From Planctomycetota bacterium (lineage in GTDB: Bacteria; Planctomycetota; Phycisphaerae; Phycisphaerales; UBA1924), in the NCBI GenBank assembly GCA_023412695.1, contig JAEYNG010000272.1, forward strand, positions 1 to 10,616: 10,616 nucleotides of DNA, read 5' to 3'. Under the pieces are notes generated by a model. The model did no database searches. It was not told where the DNA came from and saw only the letters and a program-made list of their open reading frames with translations. The position numbers were made by a program, and so were the translations under genes. Each line of letters begins with the position of its first letter. The first letter of the stretch is position 1. Below are positions 1 through 6,101 of this stretch, one piece after another.

Positions 1-2
1 CC

Positions 3-608
3 GGCGCGGTGACGGCGTCGCTGGCGGATCGCGGCGCGCCGCCGAAGGGGGCGACGATCGCGATAGTGGACCTGGAGAAGCTGATCAACGGGCTCGACGA
101 GAAGCGGGCCAAGGGCGAGCAGTTCCAGGGCGCGTTTGATGCGAAGAAGACCGAGCTCGAGGCGCTGAAGAAGAAGATCGAGGAGCGCGAGACGGCGGTG
201 AAGAACATGGCCCCCGGGGCCGCGAGGACAAAGGGCGCCGAGGAACTGCGCGACATGATCATCCGTGCCGAGATGGAGGCGCAGCTTGCCAACCGCAAGC
301 TCGACCTGCAGCAGGCGGACCTGTTCCTCGAACTGTACGAGAAGGTGAACGAGGCGATCGCGACGCTGTCGAAGCAGAACGGGTATCACCTCGTGTTCGT
401 GAGCGACGAGAGCGCGAAGGTGCCTAAGGGGAACTCCGAGACCGTCCTGCGCGGCATCACGATGAAGCGGATGCTGTATGTCGATGACGCGCTGGACATC
501 ACCGACGAGGTCGTCCGGTTCATGAACAACTCGTTCGCCGCGGCGGGCGGAAAGGCCCCCCCCGCCGCCCCGGCCAAGCCGGTCGCGAACGCGAACAAGG
601 GATCGTGA
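3..608 (+). CDS. OmpH/Skp-like periplasmic chaperone, 5' end cut by window edge
   Basis: The frame is open to the left edge, reading G-A-V-T-A-S-L-A-D before the first in-frame GTG at 9. The true start and probably a signal peptide therefore lie outside the window. The visible 200 or so residues begin with a beta-strand segment (ATIAIVDLEKLINGLDEK), as in Skp/OmpH after signal cleavage. A long charged, Lys/Glu-rich coiled coil follows over about residues 30-115. The chain then returns to a beta strand (NGYHLVFVSDES) and ends in an Ala/Pro-rich tail. Skp trimers in the periplasm hold unfolded outer-membrane proteins before delivery to the BAM complex; that role is known for the family and inferred here. 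In many bacteria the gene lies beside bamA and lpxD, which would be upstream and out of view. A strong terminator follows 23 bp after the stop. The family call is fairly firm, the exact client is not known. Confidence 0.82.
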   Translation, partial: GAVTASLADRGAPPKGATIAIVDLEKLINGLDEKRAKGEQFQGAFDAKKTELEALKKKIEERETAVKNMAPGAARTKGAEELRDMIIRAEMEAQLANRKLDLQQADLFLELYEKVNEAIATLSKQNGYHLVFVSDESAKVPKGNSETVLRGITMKRMLYVDDALDITDEVVRFMNNSFAAAGGKAPPAAPAKPVANANKGS

Positions 609-631
609 TCGCGTGCTTCAATGGAACTGAG

Positions 632-661
632 GGCCGCTCCGGGAACGGGGCGGCCTTTTTT
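632..661 (+). terminator. Intrinsic terminator after the ompH-like gene
   Basis: A GC-rich hairpin is followed at once by six T. The arms are GGCCGCTCC (632-640) and GGGGCGGCC (647-655), giving 9 pairs with one U-G wobble and a 6-nt loop, and the T run is 656-661. It ends the transcript of the preceding gene and makes the next gene a separate unit. Confidence 0.92.
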
Positions 662-709
662 CTCGGTCAGTCCAAGTGGCGGGGTTGCAAGGGCGAGCGG
701 TGTGAACGA

Positions 710-715
710 CATACG
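710..715 (+). promoter_or_regulatory. Candidate -10 box of the sigma-factor gene
   Basis: CATACG lies 7 nt before the ATG at 723. TTGCAA at 685-690 could be a -35 box, 19 bp upstream. No Shine-Dalgarno lies between the box and the ATG, so the transcript may start at or next to the start codon. This is weak on its own but agrees with the same arrangement at pyrR, argS and the membrane-protein gene. Confidence 0.35.
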
Positions 716-722
716 CAGTGAG

Positions 723-1367
723 ATGTCGTTTGACGGCGCGACCGCGGCCAAGGGCCGGGCGCCGGGCCTGGTGGGCGCGAATGGCGGCCGCGGGCCGCGG
801 CTTTCGGCGGAGGAGTTCGCCCGCCTGTTCGAAGAGCACTGGCGGTTGTTGTGGTGCGCGGCGGCGGCGGTGGTGAATGACCGGACGCAGGCGCAGGACT
901 GTGTGCAGCAGGCGGCGGTGATCGGGCTTCAACGTCTGGAGATGTTCGACGCGGGGACGAGTTTCGCGGCGTGGATGACGCAGATCGTGCGGCACGTAGC
1001 GATGAACGATGCACGCAAGACGCGGAGGCGGAGGACCAGCAGCGTGGAGTCCGAGGCGCTCGATGCACACGAGGGGAGGGCGGACGCGGCGGCGTTCGGG
1101 CCGGCGGTGTCGAGCCGGGGCGTGCTGGCGAGCGACCAGGCGAGCTTCGACGACGAGTTGACAGGCGCGCTGGAGGGCCTGGACGAGACGGCGCGGTCGT
1201 GCCTGCTGCTGCGGGTCGTGGCGGACCTGCCGTACAGGCAGATCGGGCAGGCGCTGGGGATCCCCGAGGGGACGGCGGCGAGCCATGTGCACCGGGCGCG
1301 GAAGGCATTGAAGGAGCGGCTTGTGGGGCGGGCCGGCGGTGGTGAAGGGAAAGGACGATCGCTGTGA
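723..1367 (+). CDS. ECF-type sigma-70 family RNA polymerase sigma factor
   Basis: This is a group IV (ECF) sigma factor that would direct RNA polymerase to a regulon controlled by the adjacent anti-sigma protein. Region 2 spans about residues 32-104 (EEFARLFEEHWRLLW, then DCVQQAAVIGLQRLE and FAAWMTQIVRHVAMNDAR). An Arg-rich linker and a variable stretch follow. Region 4 covers about 142-200, with the helix-turn-helix YRQIGQALGIPEGTAASHVHRARKAL. There is no region 1.1 or 3, and the 214-aa length fits ECF proteins. An in-frame ATG at 621 was rejected because the preceding terminator (632-661) would lie inside the coding sequence. GTG at 702 is a weaker alternative. ATG 723 is chosen because a -10-like box ends 7 nt before it. 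The last codons overlap the next gene by 4 bp. The ECF subgroup and target genes cannot be read from this window. Confidence 0.88.
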   Translation: MSFDGATAAKGRAPGLVGANGGRGPRLSAEEFARLFEEHWRLLWCAAAAVVNDRTQAQDCVQQAAVIGLQRLEMFDAGTSFAAWMTQIVRHVAMNDARKTRRRRTSSVESEALDAHEGRADAAAFGPAVSSRGVLASDQASFDDELTGALEGLDETARSCLLLRVVADLPYRQIGQALGIPEGTAASHVHRARKALKERLVGRAGGGEGKGRSL

Positions 1368-2065
1368 GCGGCCCAGACGAGAAGACAGCGCAGATCGATG
1401 CGTTCCTGCGGGGCGAGATGACCCCGGCGGACCGCGGCGCGTTCGAGCGGGAGATGCTGAAGGACCCCGCCCTGCGCGCGGAGGTCGAACTGGAGCGGCG
1501 CATCGACGAGCGGCTGCGCGCGATCTATGCGCCGCCGGCGATGGCGACCGTGCCCGCGCGGGTGCGCGTGCCGACGGCACGGCCGTGGACACGGATCGCG
1601 ATGGGGATGGCGGCGGCGATCGCGCTGGTGGCGGCGGGGGTGTACTTCACAGTGCTGCGCGTACCGGGGCCGGGCGGGACACGAGCGGATGTGATCCTGG
1701 CGAGCATGGAGCGCAACGGCTTCGAGCCGGTGTGGGAGTGCAAGGACGACGAAGAGTTCCGGAGGTATACGCAGGAGAAGTTCGGGCAGGCGTTCACCGT
1801 TGCGCAGGACGCGAACGTGCGCGTGGTCGGGTGGCACTACTGCACGGGCGTGCTCAGCGACGACGCGGGGGTGATGCTGGTCGAACTCGGCGGAAGCGAT
1901 CGGGCGATCGTGGTAGTGGATCGCAGGGCGAATGACCGGCGGGTGGAGGTCGATGCGGCGAGCGGCGCACGGGTGCACCGGCTGCGGGTCGGGGACGCGG
2001 TGCTGTACGAAGTGTCGAAGCGGGCCGAGCCGGCGGTGCTGCCGCTGGTGCGGGCGGCCGAGTGA
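1364..2065 (+). CDS. Membrane-bound anti-sigma-factor-like protein (single TM)
   Basis: The GTG start overlaps the sigma-factor stop (GTGA, 4 bp). An AAAGGA Shine-Dalgarno lies 8 nt upstream at 1350-1355, so the two are translationally coupled. The 233-aa protein has three parts. A cytoplasmic N-terminus (about 1-75) is rich in acidic and basic helices and contains IDAFLRGEMTPADRGAFEREM and a DPALRAEVELERRIDERLRAIY helix. One transmembrane helix lies at about 78-98. An extracytoplasmic domain of about 130 residues follows. The N-terminal helical layout is typical of anti-sigma domains, but the Zn-binding His-x3-Cys-x2-Cys motif is absent. The only two cysteines, C126 and C160, are both outside the membrane. 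I infer that the N-terminus binds and inhibits the neighbouring sigma factor until the outer domain senses a signal. The signal is unknown. The role rests mainly on gene order and topology. Confidence 0.75.
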   Translation: MSGPDEKTAQIDAFLRGEMTPADRGAFEREMLKDPALRAEVELERRIDERLRAIYAPPAMATVPARVRVPTARPWTRIAMGMAAAIALVAAGVYFTVLRVPGPGGTRADVILASMERNGFEPVWECKDDEEFRRYTQEKFGQAFTVAQDANVRVVGWHYCTGVLSDDAGVMLVELGGSDRAIVVVDRRANDRRVEVDAASGARVHRLRVGDAVLYEVSKRAEPAVLPLVRAAE

Positions 2066-2099
2066 TCGGATTCGGGCGCGGCGGCGACGCCCGGGCCGT

Positions 2100-2105
2100 T
2101 ATACT
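2100..2105 (+). promoter_or_regulatory. Candidate -10 box (TATACT) of pyrR
   Basis: TATACT is one base away from the sigma-70 consensus TATAAT and lies only 6 nt before the pyrR ATG at 2112. A transcript initiated from it would begin at about the A of the start codon, so a leaderless mRNA is likely. No Shine-Dalgarno lies between. No good -35 box is visible at the usual distance. Confidence 0.55.
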
Positions 2106-2111
2106 CGCGGC

Positions 2112-2627
2112 ATGAAGCTGATCGCCGACGAAGCACAGGTCGAGAAGTTGCTGGACGCGCTGGCCGCGGACGTGCGGAAGGGGACGCAGGACCCGGCGAA
2201 GCTGGCGTTCATCGGGATCCGCCGGCGAGGGGATGTGGTCGCGGCGAAGCTGGCGCAGCGGCTGGGGGTGAGCGACGTCGGCTCGATCGACATCACGCTG
2301 TACCGTGACGACCTGTCGGAGACGGGCGCGGCGGCGCGGGTGGGAAAAACGTCGATCCCGTTCGACGTGGGCGGGCGCGAGATTGTGCTGTGCGATGATG
2401 TGCTGATGACCGGGCGCAGCGTGATGGCCGCGCTGCGGGAGATTCTCGATTTCGGGCGGCCGAGCCGGCTGCGGCTGGCGGTGCTGGTGGAGCGGCCGGA
2501 GCGGGAGATCCCCATCCAGCCGGAGCACGCGGCGCTGAAGCTTGAGCCCGGACCTGGGGAGAAGGTGGACGTGCGGCTGATGCCGCAGGACGGCGAGAAC
2601 CGGATCACGATCAATCCGAGGGATTGA
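2112..2627 (+). CDS. pyrR: PyrR: pyrimidine regulator / uracil phosphoribosyltransferase
   Basis: PyrR proteins are phosphoribosyltransferase-fold proteins. In Bacillus they bind pyr mRNA to cause attenuation, and many also make UMP from uracil and PRPP. The 171-aa product follows the family along its length. It has FIGIRRRGDVVAAKLA (33-48), the PyrR-typical IDITLYRDDLSETG (59-72), and the PRPP-binding loop IVLCDDVLMTGRSV (91-104). The sequence DFGRPSRLRLAVLVERPEREIPI (113-135) corresponds to the family's 'GRPSxxxLAVLVDRGHRELPI'. The ATG at 2112 is chosen because homology begins there. The same frame opens at 1932, but that would overlap the anti-sigma gene heavily and add unrelated residues. 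No pyrimidine biosynthesis gene lies nearby, so any regulatory target is elsewhere. The 3' end overlaps the convergent membrane-protein gene by 17 bp. Enzyme activity is likely from the intact PRPP loop; RNA binding is not shown. Confidence 0.93.
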   Translation: MKLIADEAQVEKLLDALAADVRKGTQDPAKLAFIGIRRRGDVVAAKLAQRLGVSDVGSIDITLYRDDLSETGAAARVGKTSIPFDVGGREIVLCDDVLMTGRSVMAALREILDFGRPSRLRLAVLVERPEREIPIQPEHAALKLEPGPGEKVDVRLMPQDGENRITINPRD

Positions 2628-2632
2628 TTGTG
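2606..2632. repeat. Palindrome containing both convergent stop codons
   Basis: ATCAATCC (2610-2617), GAG, GGATTGAT (2621-2628) is a perfect 8-bp inverted repeat. It extends to 12 pairs (2606-2617 with 2621-2632) with one G-T pair. The pyrR TGA (2625-2627) and the opposite-strand TGA (2613-2611) both lie inside it, so the two proteins end in near-identical TINPRD and TINPSD. No U tract follows on either strand. It could act as a bidirectional transcript end or as an RNA 3'-end stabilising hairpin. Confidence 0.7.
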
Positions 2633-3132
2633 CAGTGTGACTCTCGGGCTCGAGCCCGACTGCCGCTGAACTGCCGTGCGGCGAGATGCGCCGCCGCGAT
2701 GCAGGCTGCGATCACGAGCCGCTTGCCGGTAAGCAGGGTGAAATCTGCACCTTCGGACAAGTAGAGCAACCACAAGAATGTTGCCGCGAACGTCGATAAG
2801 AGCACTGCCAGTGCGAGGTTGCGGACCAGGTCGGTCTTTGCGAACAGCATGAGTCCCCAGGCAGTCAAGCAGCCCGACACGGGCACGAACACCAACAGCA
2901 AGAGCCACGGTGCGTCCCCTTCAGCTACTTCCTTCCAACCCTCCGCGATGCCCCCGATGTGGATCGCGCCGTGGCCGCCTGCAAGCCCTGTCCACCAGAG
3001 CGACCACGCAAGAACTGCGGGCCAAGCAAGCAGCAGCAGGCGATCGAGAATAATGATCGCGATCCGCAGCGGTCTGGCCAACTTCGGCCGAGGAGAGGCG
3101 TTGTCGTTGATGTCTGACGGGCGAGCTTGCAT
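2611..3132 (-). CDS. Hypothetical four-TM inner-membrane protein
   Basis: I do not recognise this protein. Its 173 residues hold a short polar N-terminus (1-21) and four hydrophobic segments at about 24-47, 76-97, 103-125 and 138-154. A mildly acidic loop between the first two contains GGIAEGWKEVAEGD. The C-terminus is short and Arg-rich. No catalytic motif, signal peptide or metal site is evident. The codon use is less G/C-biased than in the genes on either side, with more A and T at third positions, so the gene may be under weaker selection or recently acquired. It lies 51 bp downstream of argS on the same strand, so it could be co-transcribed. It also has a -10-like CAGACT (3145-3140) 7 nt before its ATG and no Shine-Dalgarno. 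The hydrophobic pattern makes a real gene likely. Confidence 0.68.
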   Translation of the reverse strand: MQARPSDINDNASPRPKLARPLRIAIIILDRLLLLAWPAVLAWSLWWTGLAGGHGAIHIGGIAEGWKEVAEGDAPWLLLLVFVPVSGCLTAWGLMLFAKTDLVRNLALAVLLSTFAATFLWLLYLSEGADFTLLTGKRLVIAACIAAAHLAARQFSGSRARARESHCTINPSD

Positions 3133-3163
3133 GGCGTGCAGTCTGGCTGAGTTGCAAGGCCTA

Positions 3164-3178
3164 CCGAATCAGTTTCGG
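3164..3178 (-). other. Short hairpin between argS and the membrane-protein gene
   Basis: CCGAA, TCAGT, TTCGG is a perfect 5-bp stem with a 5-nt loop, starting 6 bp beyond the argS stop codon. There is no T run, so it is at best a weak 3'-end structure for argS. Confidence 0.25.
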
Positions 3179-3183
3179 CTCGC

Positions 3184-5043
3184 TTACATCCGCTCCACAG
3201 CTTTAATGCCCAACGTGGACAGGCCGTCGGTCATGACGCGCTCGGTGAGCGCGCAGAGGCGCAGACGGCTGTCGCGGATCGCGTCGCTCTCGGCCTGCAG
3301 CACCGGGCAGTTGGTGACGAACGTGCTGAACGTCTGCGCCAGGTCGAAGAGGAACTGGCACATGCGGTGCGGCTCGAGCGCGTCGGTGACGCCCTTGAGC
3401 GCGGCGGGGTAGCGCAGCAGCGCGAGCGCAAGTCTGCGCTCGTCCGGCGTGTCGAGCCTGAACGGGGCCGACTTCGCGGCGGCGGCCACCGCGTCGCCGA
3501 AGCGCTCAATCCCCTTGCGGAAAATGCTCCGGATGCGGACGAGCGCGTAGAGCAGGTACGGACCGGTGTTGCCCTCGAACGCGAGCATGCGATCGAACGA
3601 GAAGACGTAGTCCTTGGCGCGGTCGTTGGAGAGATCGACGTACTTGATCGCGGCCATGGCGACAGCCTCGGCGACCTGGCTCGCCTCGTCGCCGGTGAGG
3701 TCGGGGTTCTTCTCCTTCACCGCGGCGGCCGCACGCGTGATCGCCTCGTCGAGCAGGTCGCTGAGCTTGACGTTCTCACCGGAGCGCGTCTTGAACGGCC
3801 GGTTGTCGGGGCCGAGGACCATGCCGAACGCGGCGTGCTCGAGTGAAGAGGGATGCGCCGCCCCGGGCTTGGTCGCGAAACCGGCGCGGGTCGCGCTGGC
3901 GAAGACCTGCTTGAAGTGCAGCGCCTGGCGTGCGTCCACGCAATAGATGACGCGGTCTGCGCCGAGCTTCTGCACTCGCCGGCGGATCGCGGCCATGTCG
4001 GTCGTTGCATAGAGGAAGCCGCCGCCGCCCTTGGCGGACTTGCGGATGATCGTGGGCTCCTCGATGCCCTCGTTGCGGATGACCAGCGCGCCGTCGGACT
4101 CTTCGGCGATGCCGCGACGGACGAGCTCGTCCACCATCGGCGCGAGCTCCTCGGCGTACGACGATTCGCCGGCGGAGTGCTCGTTGGTCACGTTCGCGCC
4201 GAGTCGCGCACAAACGGCCAGACACTCGCGCATAGTGACATCCGCGATGCGCTGCCAGACGGCGAAAGTCTCGGGTTCCTTGTTCTGGAGCGCGACGAGC
4301 GTGGCCTTGGCCTTGGCGAGGGACTCGCTCGCCCCCCCCACTTGCTCCTCGAGCTCGGCCATGACCTTCGGGCCGAGACCGAACTTGCGGGCGGCGGCGA
4401 GGCCGCGATCGTCGGCGTTGGACTCCCTTTGCGCCGCCTTGTAGAGCTTCTCGATGTCGTCGAGACTCAGCGCGGCAATGTCACGCCCGGCCCGCTGCAT
4501 GTCGAGCAGCCTGGCGGTGACCATGGCGATGGGCAGGCCCCAGTCGCCGACGTGGTTCTGGCGGATGACGCGGTGGCCTTCGCGCTCGAATGTGCGGGCA
4601 AGGGCGTCACCGATGACGACAGCGCGGAGGTGGCCGACGTGCATCTGCTTCGCGAGGTTCACGCCGCAGAGATCGACGACGACGGTCTGCGCGGGCTTCG
4701 CTCGCTCGATGCCGAGATCGGGTGTATCGAAGGTGGCGAGCAGCGTGCCCATCGCGTCGGCGCGGAGGGCGATGTTGATGAATCCGGGGCCGGCGATGGA
4801 CGCGTCGGAGAGGGGCTCGGCGATATCGTCGATATTCGCCGCGGCGACGAGGGCCTGGGCGACCTCGCGCGGGGGCTTGCCGACGGCCTTGGCGAGGGAC
4901 ATCGCGGCGTTGCACTGGAAGTCGCCGAACTTCGGGTTCTGCGTGGGCTTGATGAGCGGGTCTGTGCCCGCTGCCTGCGGGAAGGCGGCGGCGATCGCGG
5001 CGGCGAAGCGTTCGTGGAGGATCTGGACGGGGTCGAAGGGCAT
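3184..5043 (-). CDS. argS: Arginyl-tRNA synthetase
   Basis: This class I enzyme charges tRNA-Arg with arginine in the cytoplasm. The 619-aa product has the ArgRS-specific N-terminal domain (about 1-115, including PKFGDFQCNAAMSLAK). The HIGH-type signature is HVGH at 135-138 within NLAKQMHVGHLRAVVIGDAL. The Rossmann core contains GDWG and SAGESSYAEEL. The family's replacement for KMSKS follows, FGMVLGPDNRPFKTRSGENVKLSDLLDEA, with K418-T-R-S. A DALR-type anticodon-binding domain ends the protein, with YVDLSNDRAKDYVFSFDRMLAFEGNTGPYLLYALVRIRSI at its entry. ATG 5043 is chosen because homology starts with the first residues. The frame continues upstream to 5373 but would run through the fibro-slime gene's terminator and coding region. 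TACCAT lies 8 nt upstream of the ATG and no Shine-Dalgarno is present. Family assignment is essentially certain. Confidence 0.97.
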   Translation of the reverse strand: MPFDPVQILHERFAAAIAAAFPQAAGTDPLIKPTQNPKFGDFQCNAAMSLAKAVGKPPREVAQALVAAANIDDIAEPLSDASIAGPGFINIALRADAMGTLLATFDTPDLGIERAKPAQTVVVDLCGVNLAKQMHVGHLRAVVIGDALARTFEREGHRVIRQNHVGDWGLPIAMVTARLLDMQRAGRDIAALSLDDIEKLYKAAQRESNADDRGLAAARKFGLGPKVMAELEEQVGGASESLAKAKATLVALQNKEPETFAVWQRIADVTMRECLAVCARLGANVTNEHSAGESSYAEELAPMVDELVRRGIAEESDGALVIRNEGIEEPTIIRKSAKGGGGFLYATTDMAAIRRRVQKLGADRVIYCVDARQALHFKQVFASATRAGFATKPGAAHPSSLEHAAFGMVLGPDNRPFKTRSGENVKLSDLLDEAITRAAAAVKEKNPDLTGDEASQVAEAVAMAAIKYVDLSNDRAKDYVFSFDRMLAFEGNTGPYLLYALVRIRSIFRKGIERFGDAVAAAAKSAPFRLDTPDERRLALALLRYPAALKGVTDALEPHRMCQFLFDLAQTFSTFVTNCPVLQAESDAIRDSRLRLCALTERVMTDGLSTLGIKAVERM

Positions 5044-5051
5044 AGGAGGCG

Positions 5052-5057
5052 ATGGTA
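5052..5057 (-). promoter_or_regulatory. Candidate -10 box of argS
   Basis: On the minus strand TACCAT lies 8 nt before the argS ATG, just downstream of the fibro-slime terminator. That is where an independent argS promoter would be expected. The spacing suggests a leaderless or near-leaderless transcript. No clear -35 element is seen. Confidence 0.4.
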
Positions 5058-5063
5058 GAGGGC

Positions 5064-5099
5064 AAAAAGCGAACCGCCCGGGCCAGAATGACCCGGGCG
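5064..5099 (-). terminator. Intrinsic terminator of the fibro-slime gene
   Basis: Read on the minus strand, CGCCCGGG (5099-5092), a 9-nt loop and CCCGGGCG (5082-5075) form a perfect 8-bp GC stem. TTTTT (5068-5064) follows after a 6-nt gap. The gap is longer than ideal, but the hairpin lies between the fibro-slime stop codon and the argS start, so it probably separates the two units. Confidence 0.75.
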
Positions 5100-5147
5100 A
5101 TCCTGCACAGCGATCGAGAGAGAAGGCAGGGAGAGGCGCGGTGTGGC

Positions 5148-6101
5148 TCAGTCCGCCAGGGCGGTGGTGGTCGGGAGCTGGGCGTTGGCGAGCTCGAGGG
5201 TCGTCTCGATGCGGAAGTTGGACTGGGTGGTGTGGCGCTCGGCGAAGAAGAACTTCAGGCTGTAGCGCTGACCGTCCTGGAGCCACGTGCAGCGGTCGAG
5301 GTCGATCGTCTGGCTGACGGCCGAGTGGACGCCGCCGAGGTCGATCACGCACTTGCCGTCCACGAACACCCACACGTCGTCGTCGCCGGTAAAGGTGAAG
5401 ACCTGGCCCGCGTTGCGGCGGTAGACGAACGTCGTGTCGAGCTCGTAGGTGAAGTGGAAGTTCTTGTTCGGGTTCGTAAGGCCCGAGTTGCCCCAGAGCT
5501 CACCGTTGATCGGGAAGAACCCGCCGAGCTGGGAGAACGCGGGGTCGGTGCGATCATCGAACACGTAGACGTTGGAGTTGGCCTGCTTGCGGAGCGTCAG
5601 CGACAGCGGGCGGGAGAGGTTCACACCGTCCATGTTGCGGAACCACTTGCGGAAGTTGTCCGCCGTGGTGAGCGATCCGCCGGTCGAGTTGGAGCGGGCG
5701 CCGTTCTGGTCGCCCGACCGCGAGGCGACGTGCGCACGGGGCGGCATGCGGTTGCGGCCCTGGGCGTCACGCCACTGGGTGTTCACCTTGTAGCCGGTGG
5801 AGGAGAACTGCGGCTTGCCATCGGCGTCGAGGGTGTCGGCGACCTGATAGGCATAATGGCCAAAGCCGCTGGTCGGCTGGCGCTGGAAGTCGGGGTGGCC
5901 GCCGGAGACGTTCTGGGCCTTGAAGTCGCGGACGATACCGGTGAGCTGGATCGTCGGTGGGAGCTGGGTCTGACCCTGAACCGCGACGTCGGCATTGGCC
6001 GTCTGGACGGTGCCGCCGGTGCTGGCCAGGCCCGCCAAGAGCATCGCGGCCGTCAGGCCGGCGGCGCCGAACGAGCCCTTCATAAGTGTGCTGGCGTTCA
6101 T
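5148..6101 (-). CDS. Exported fibro-slime domain protein
   Basis: The 317-aa protein has an N-terminal signal peptide, MNASTLMKGSFG followed by a hydrophobic core, with probable cleavage after ANA at about 37. The rest matches the fibro-slime domain (TIGR02148-type, PA14-like beta fold). It shows IQLTGIVRDF near 50-60, FHFTYELDTTFVYRRNAGQVFTF, GDDDVWVFVDGK at 239-250, VIDLGGVHSAVSQTIDLDR, and FFFAERHTTQSNFRIET near the end. Such domains occur in surface, slime and fruiting-body proteins and are thought to bind carbohydrate, often with calcium through acidic loops; substrate binding here is inference. There is no PEP-CTERM, TM anchor or other sorting tail, so the protein is probably secreted or periplasmic. 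The only two cysteines are C251 and C271. ATG 6101 is chosen because GAAGG lies 5 nt upstream and the signal peptide starts there. The frame stays open to 6218, but those 39 residues do not look like a signal sequence. Confidence 0.87.
   Translation of the reverse strand: MNASTLMKGSFGAAGLTAAMLLAGLASTGGTVQTANADVAVQGQTQLPPTIQLTGIVRDFKAQNVSGGHPDFQRQPTSGFGHYAYQVADTLDADGKPQFSSTGYKVNTQWRDAQGRNRMPPRAHVASRSGDQNGARSNSTGGSLTTADNFRKWFRNMDGVNLSRPLSLTLRKQANSNVYVFDDRTDPAFSQLGGFFPINGELWGNSGLTNPNKNFHFTYELDTTFVYRRNAGQVFTFTGDDDVWVFVDGKCVIDLGGVHSAVSQTIDLDRCTWLQDGQRYSLKFFFAERHTTQSNFRIETTLELANAQLPTTTALAD

Noticed and set aside
641..660. GGGAAC motif as an ECF-type -35 for autoregulation of the sigma gene
   Set aside because: It is the loop of the terminator hairpin, and no matching ECF -10 lies at the right distance.
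621..722. Upstream ATG (621) and GTG (702) as starts of the sigma-factor gene
   Set aside because: ATG 621 would put a strong intrinsic terminator inside the coding region and adds residues without sigma homology. GTG 702 has no good ribosome site.
1932..2111. N-terminal extension of PyrR
   Set aside because: The extra 60 residues are Arg/Cys-rich, unlike PyrR, and overlap the anti-sigma coding sequence out of frame.
3853..5058. Long open frame on the plus strand opposite argS (401 codons)
   Set aside because: Low-complexity, Gly/Arg/Glu-rich translation antisense to a certain argS. This is the usual effect of high GC on the opposite strand.
5044..5373. N-terminal extension of ArgRS
   Set aside because: It would cross the fibro-slime terminator and coding region, and ArgRS homology begins exactly at the ATG at 5043.
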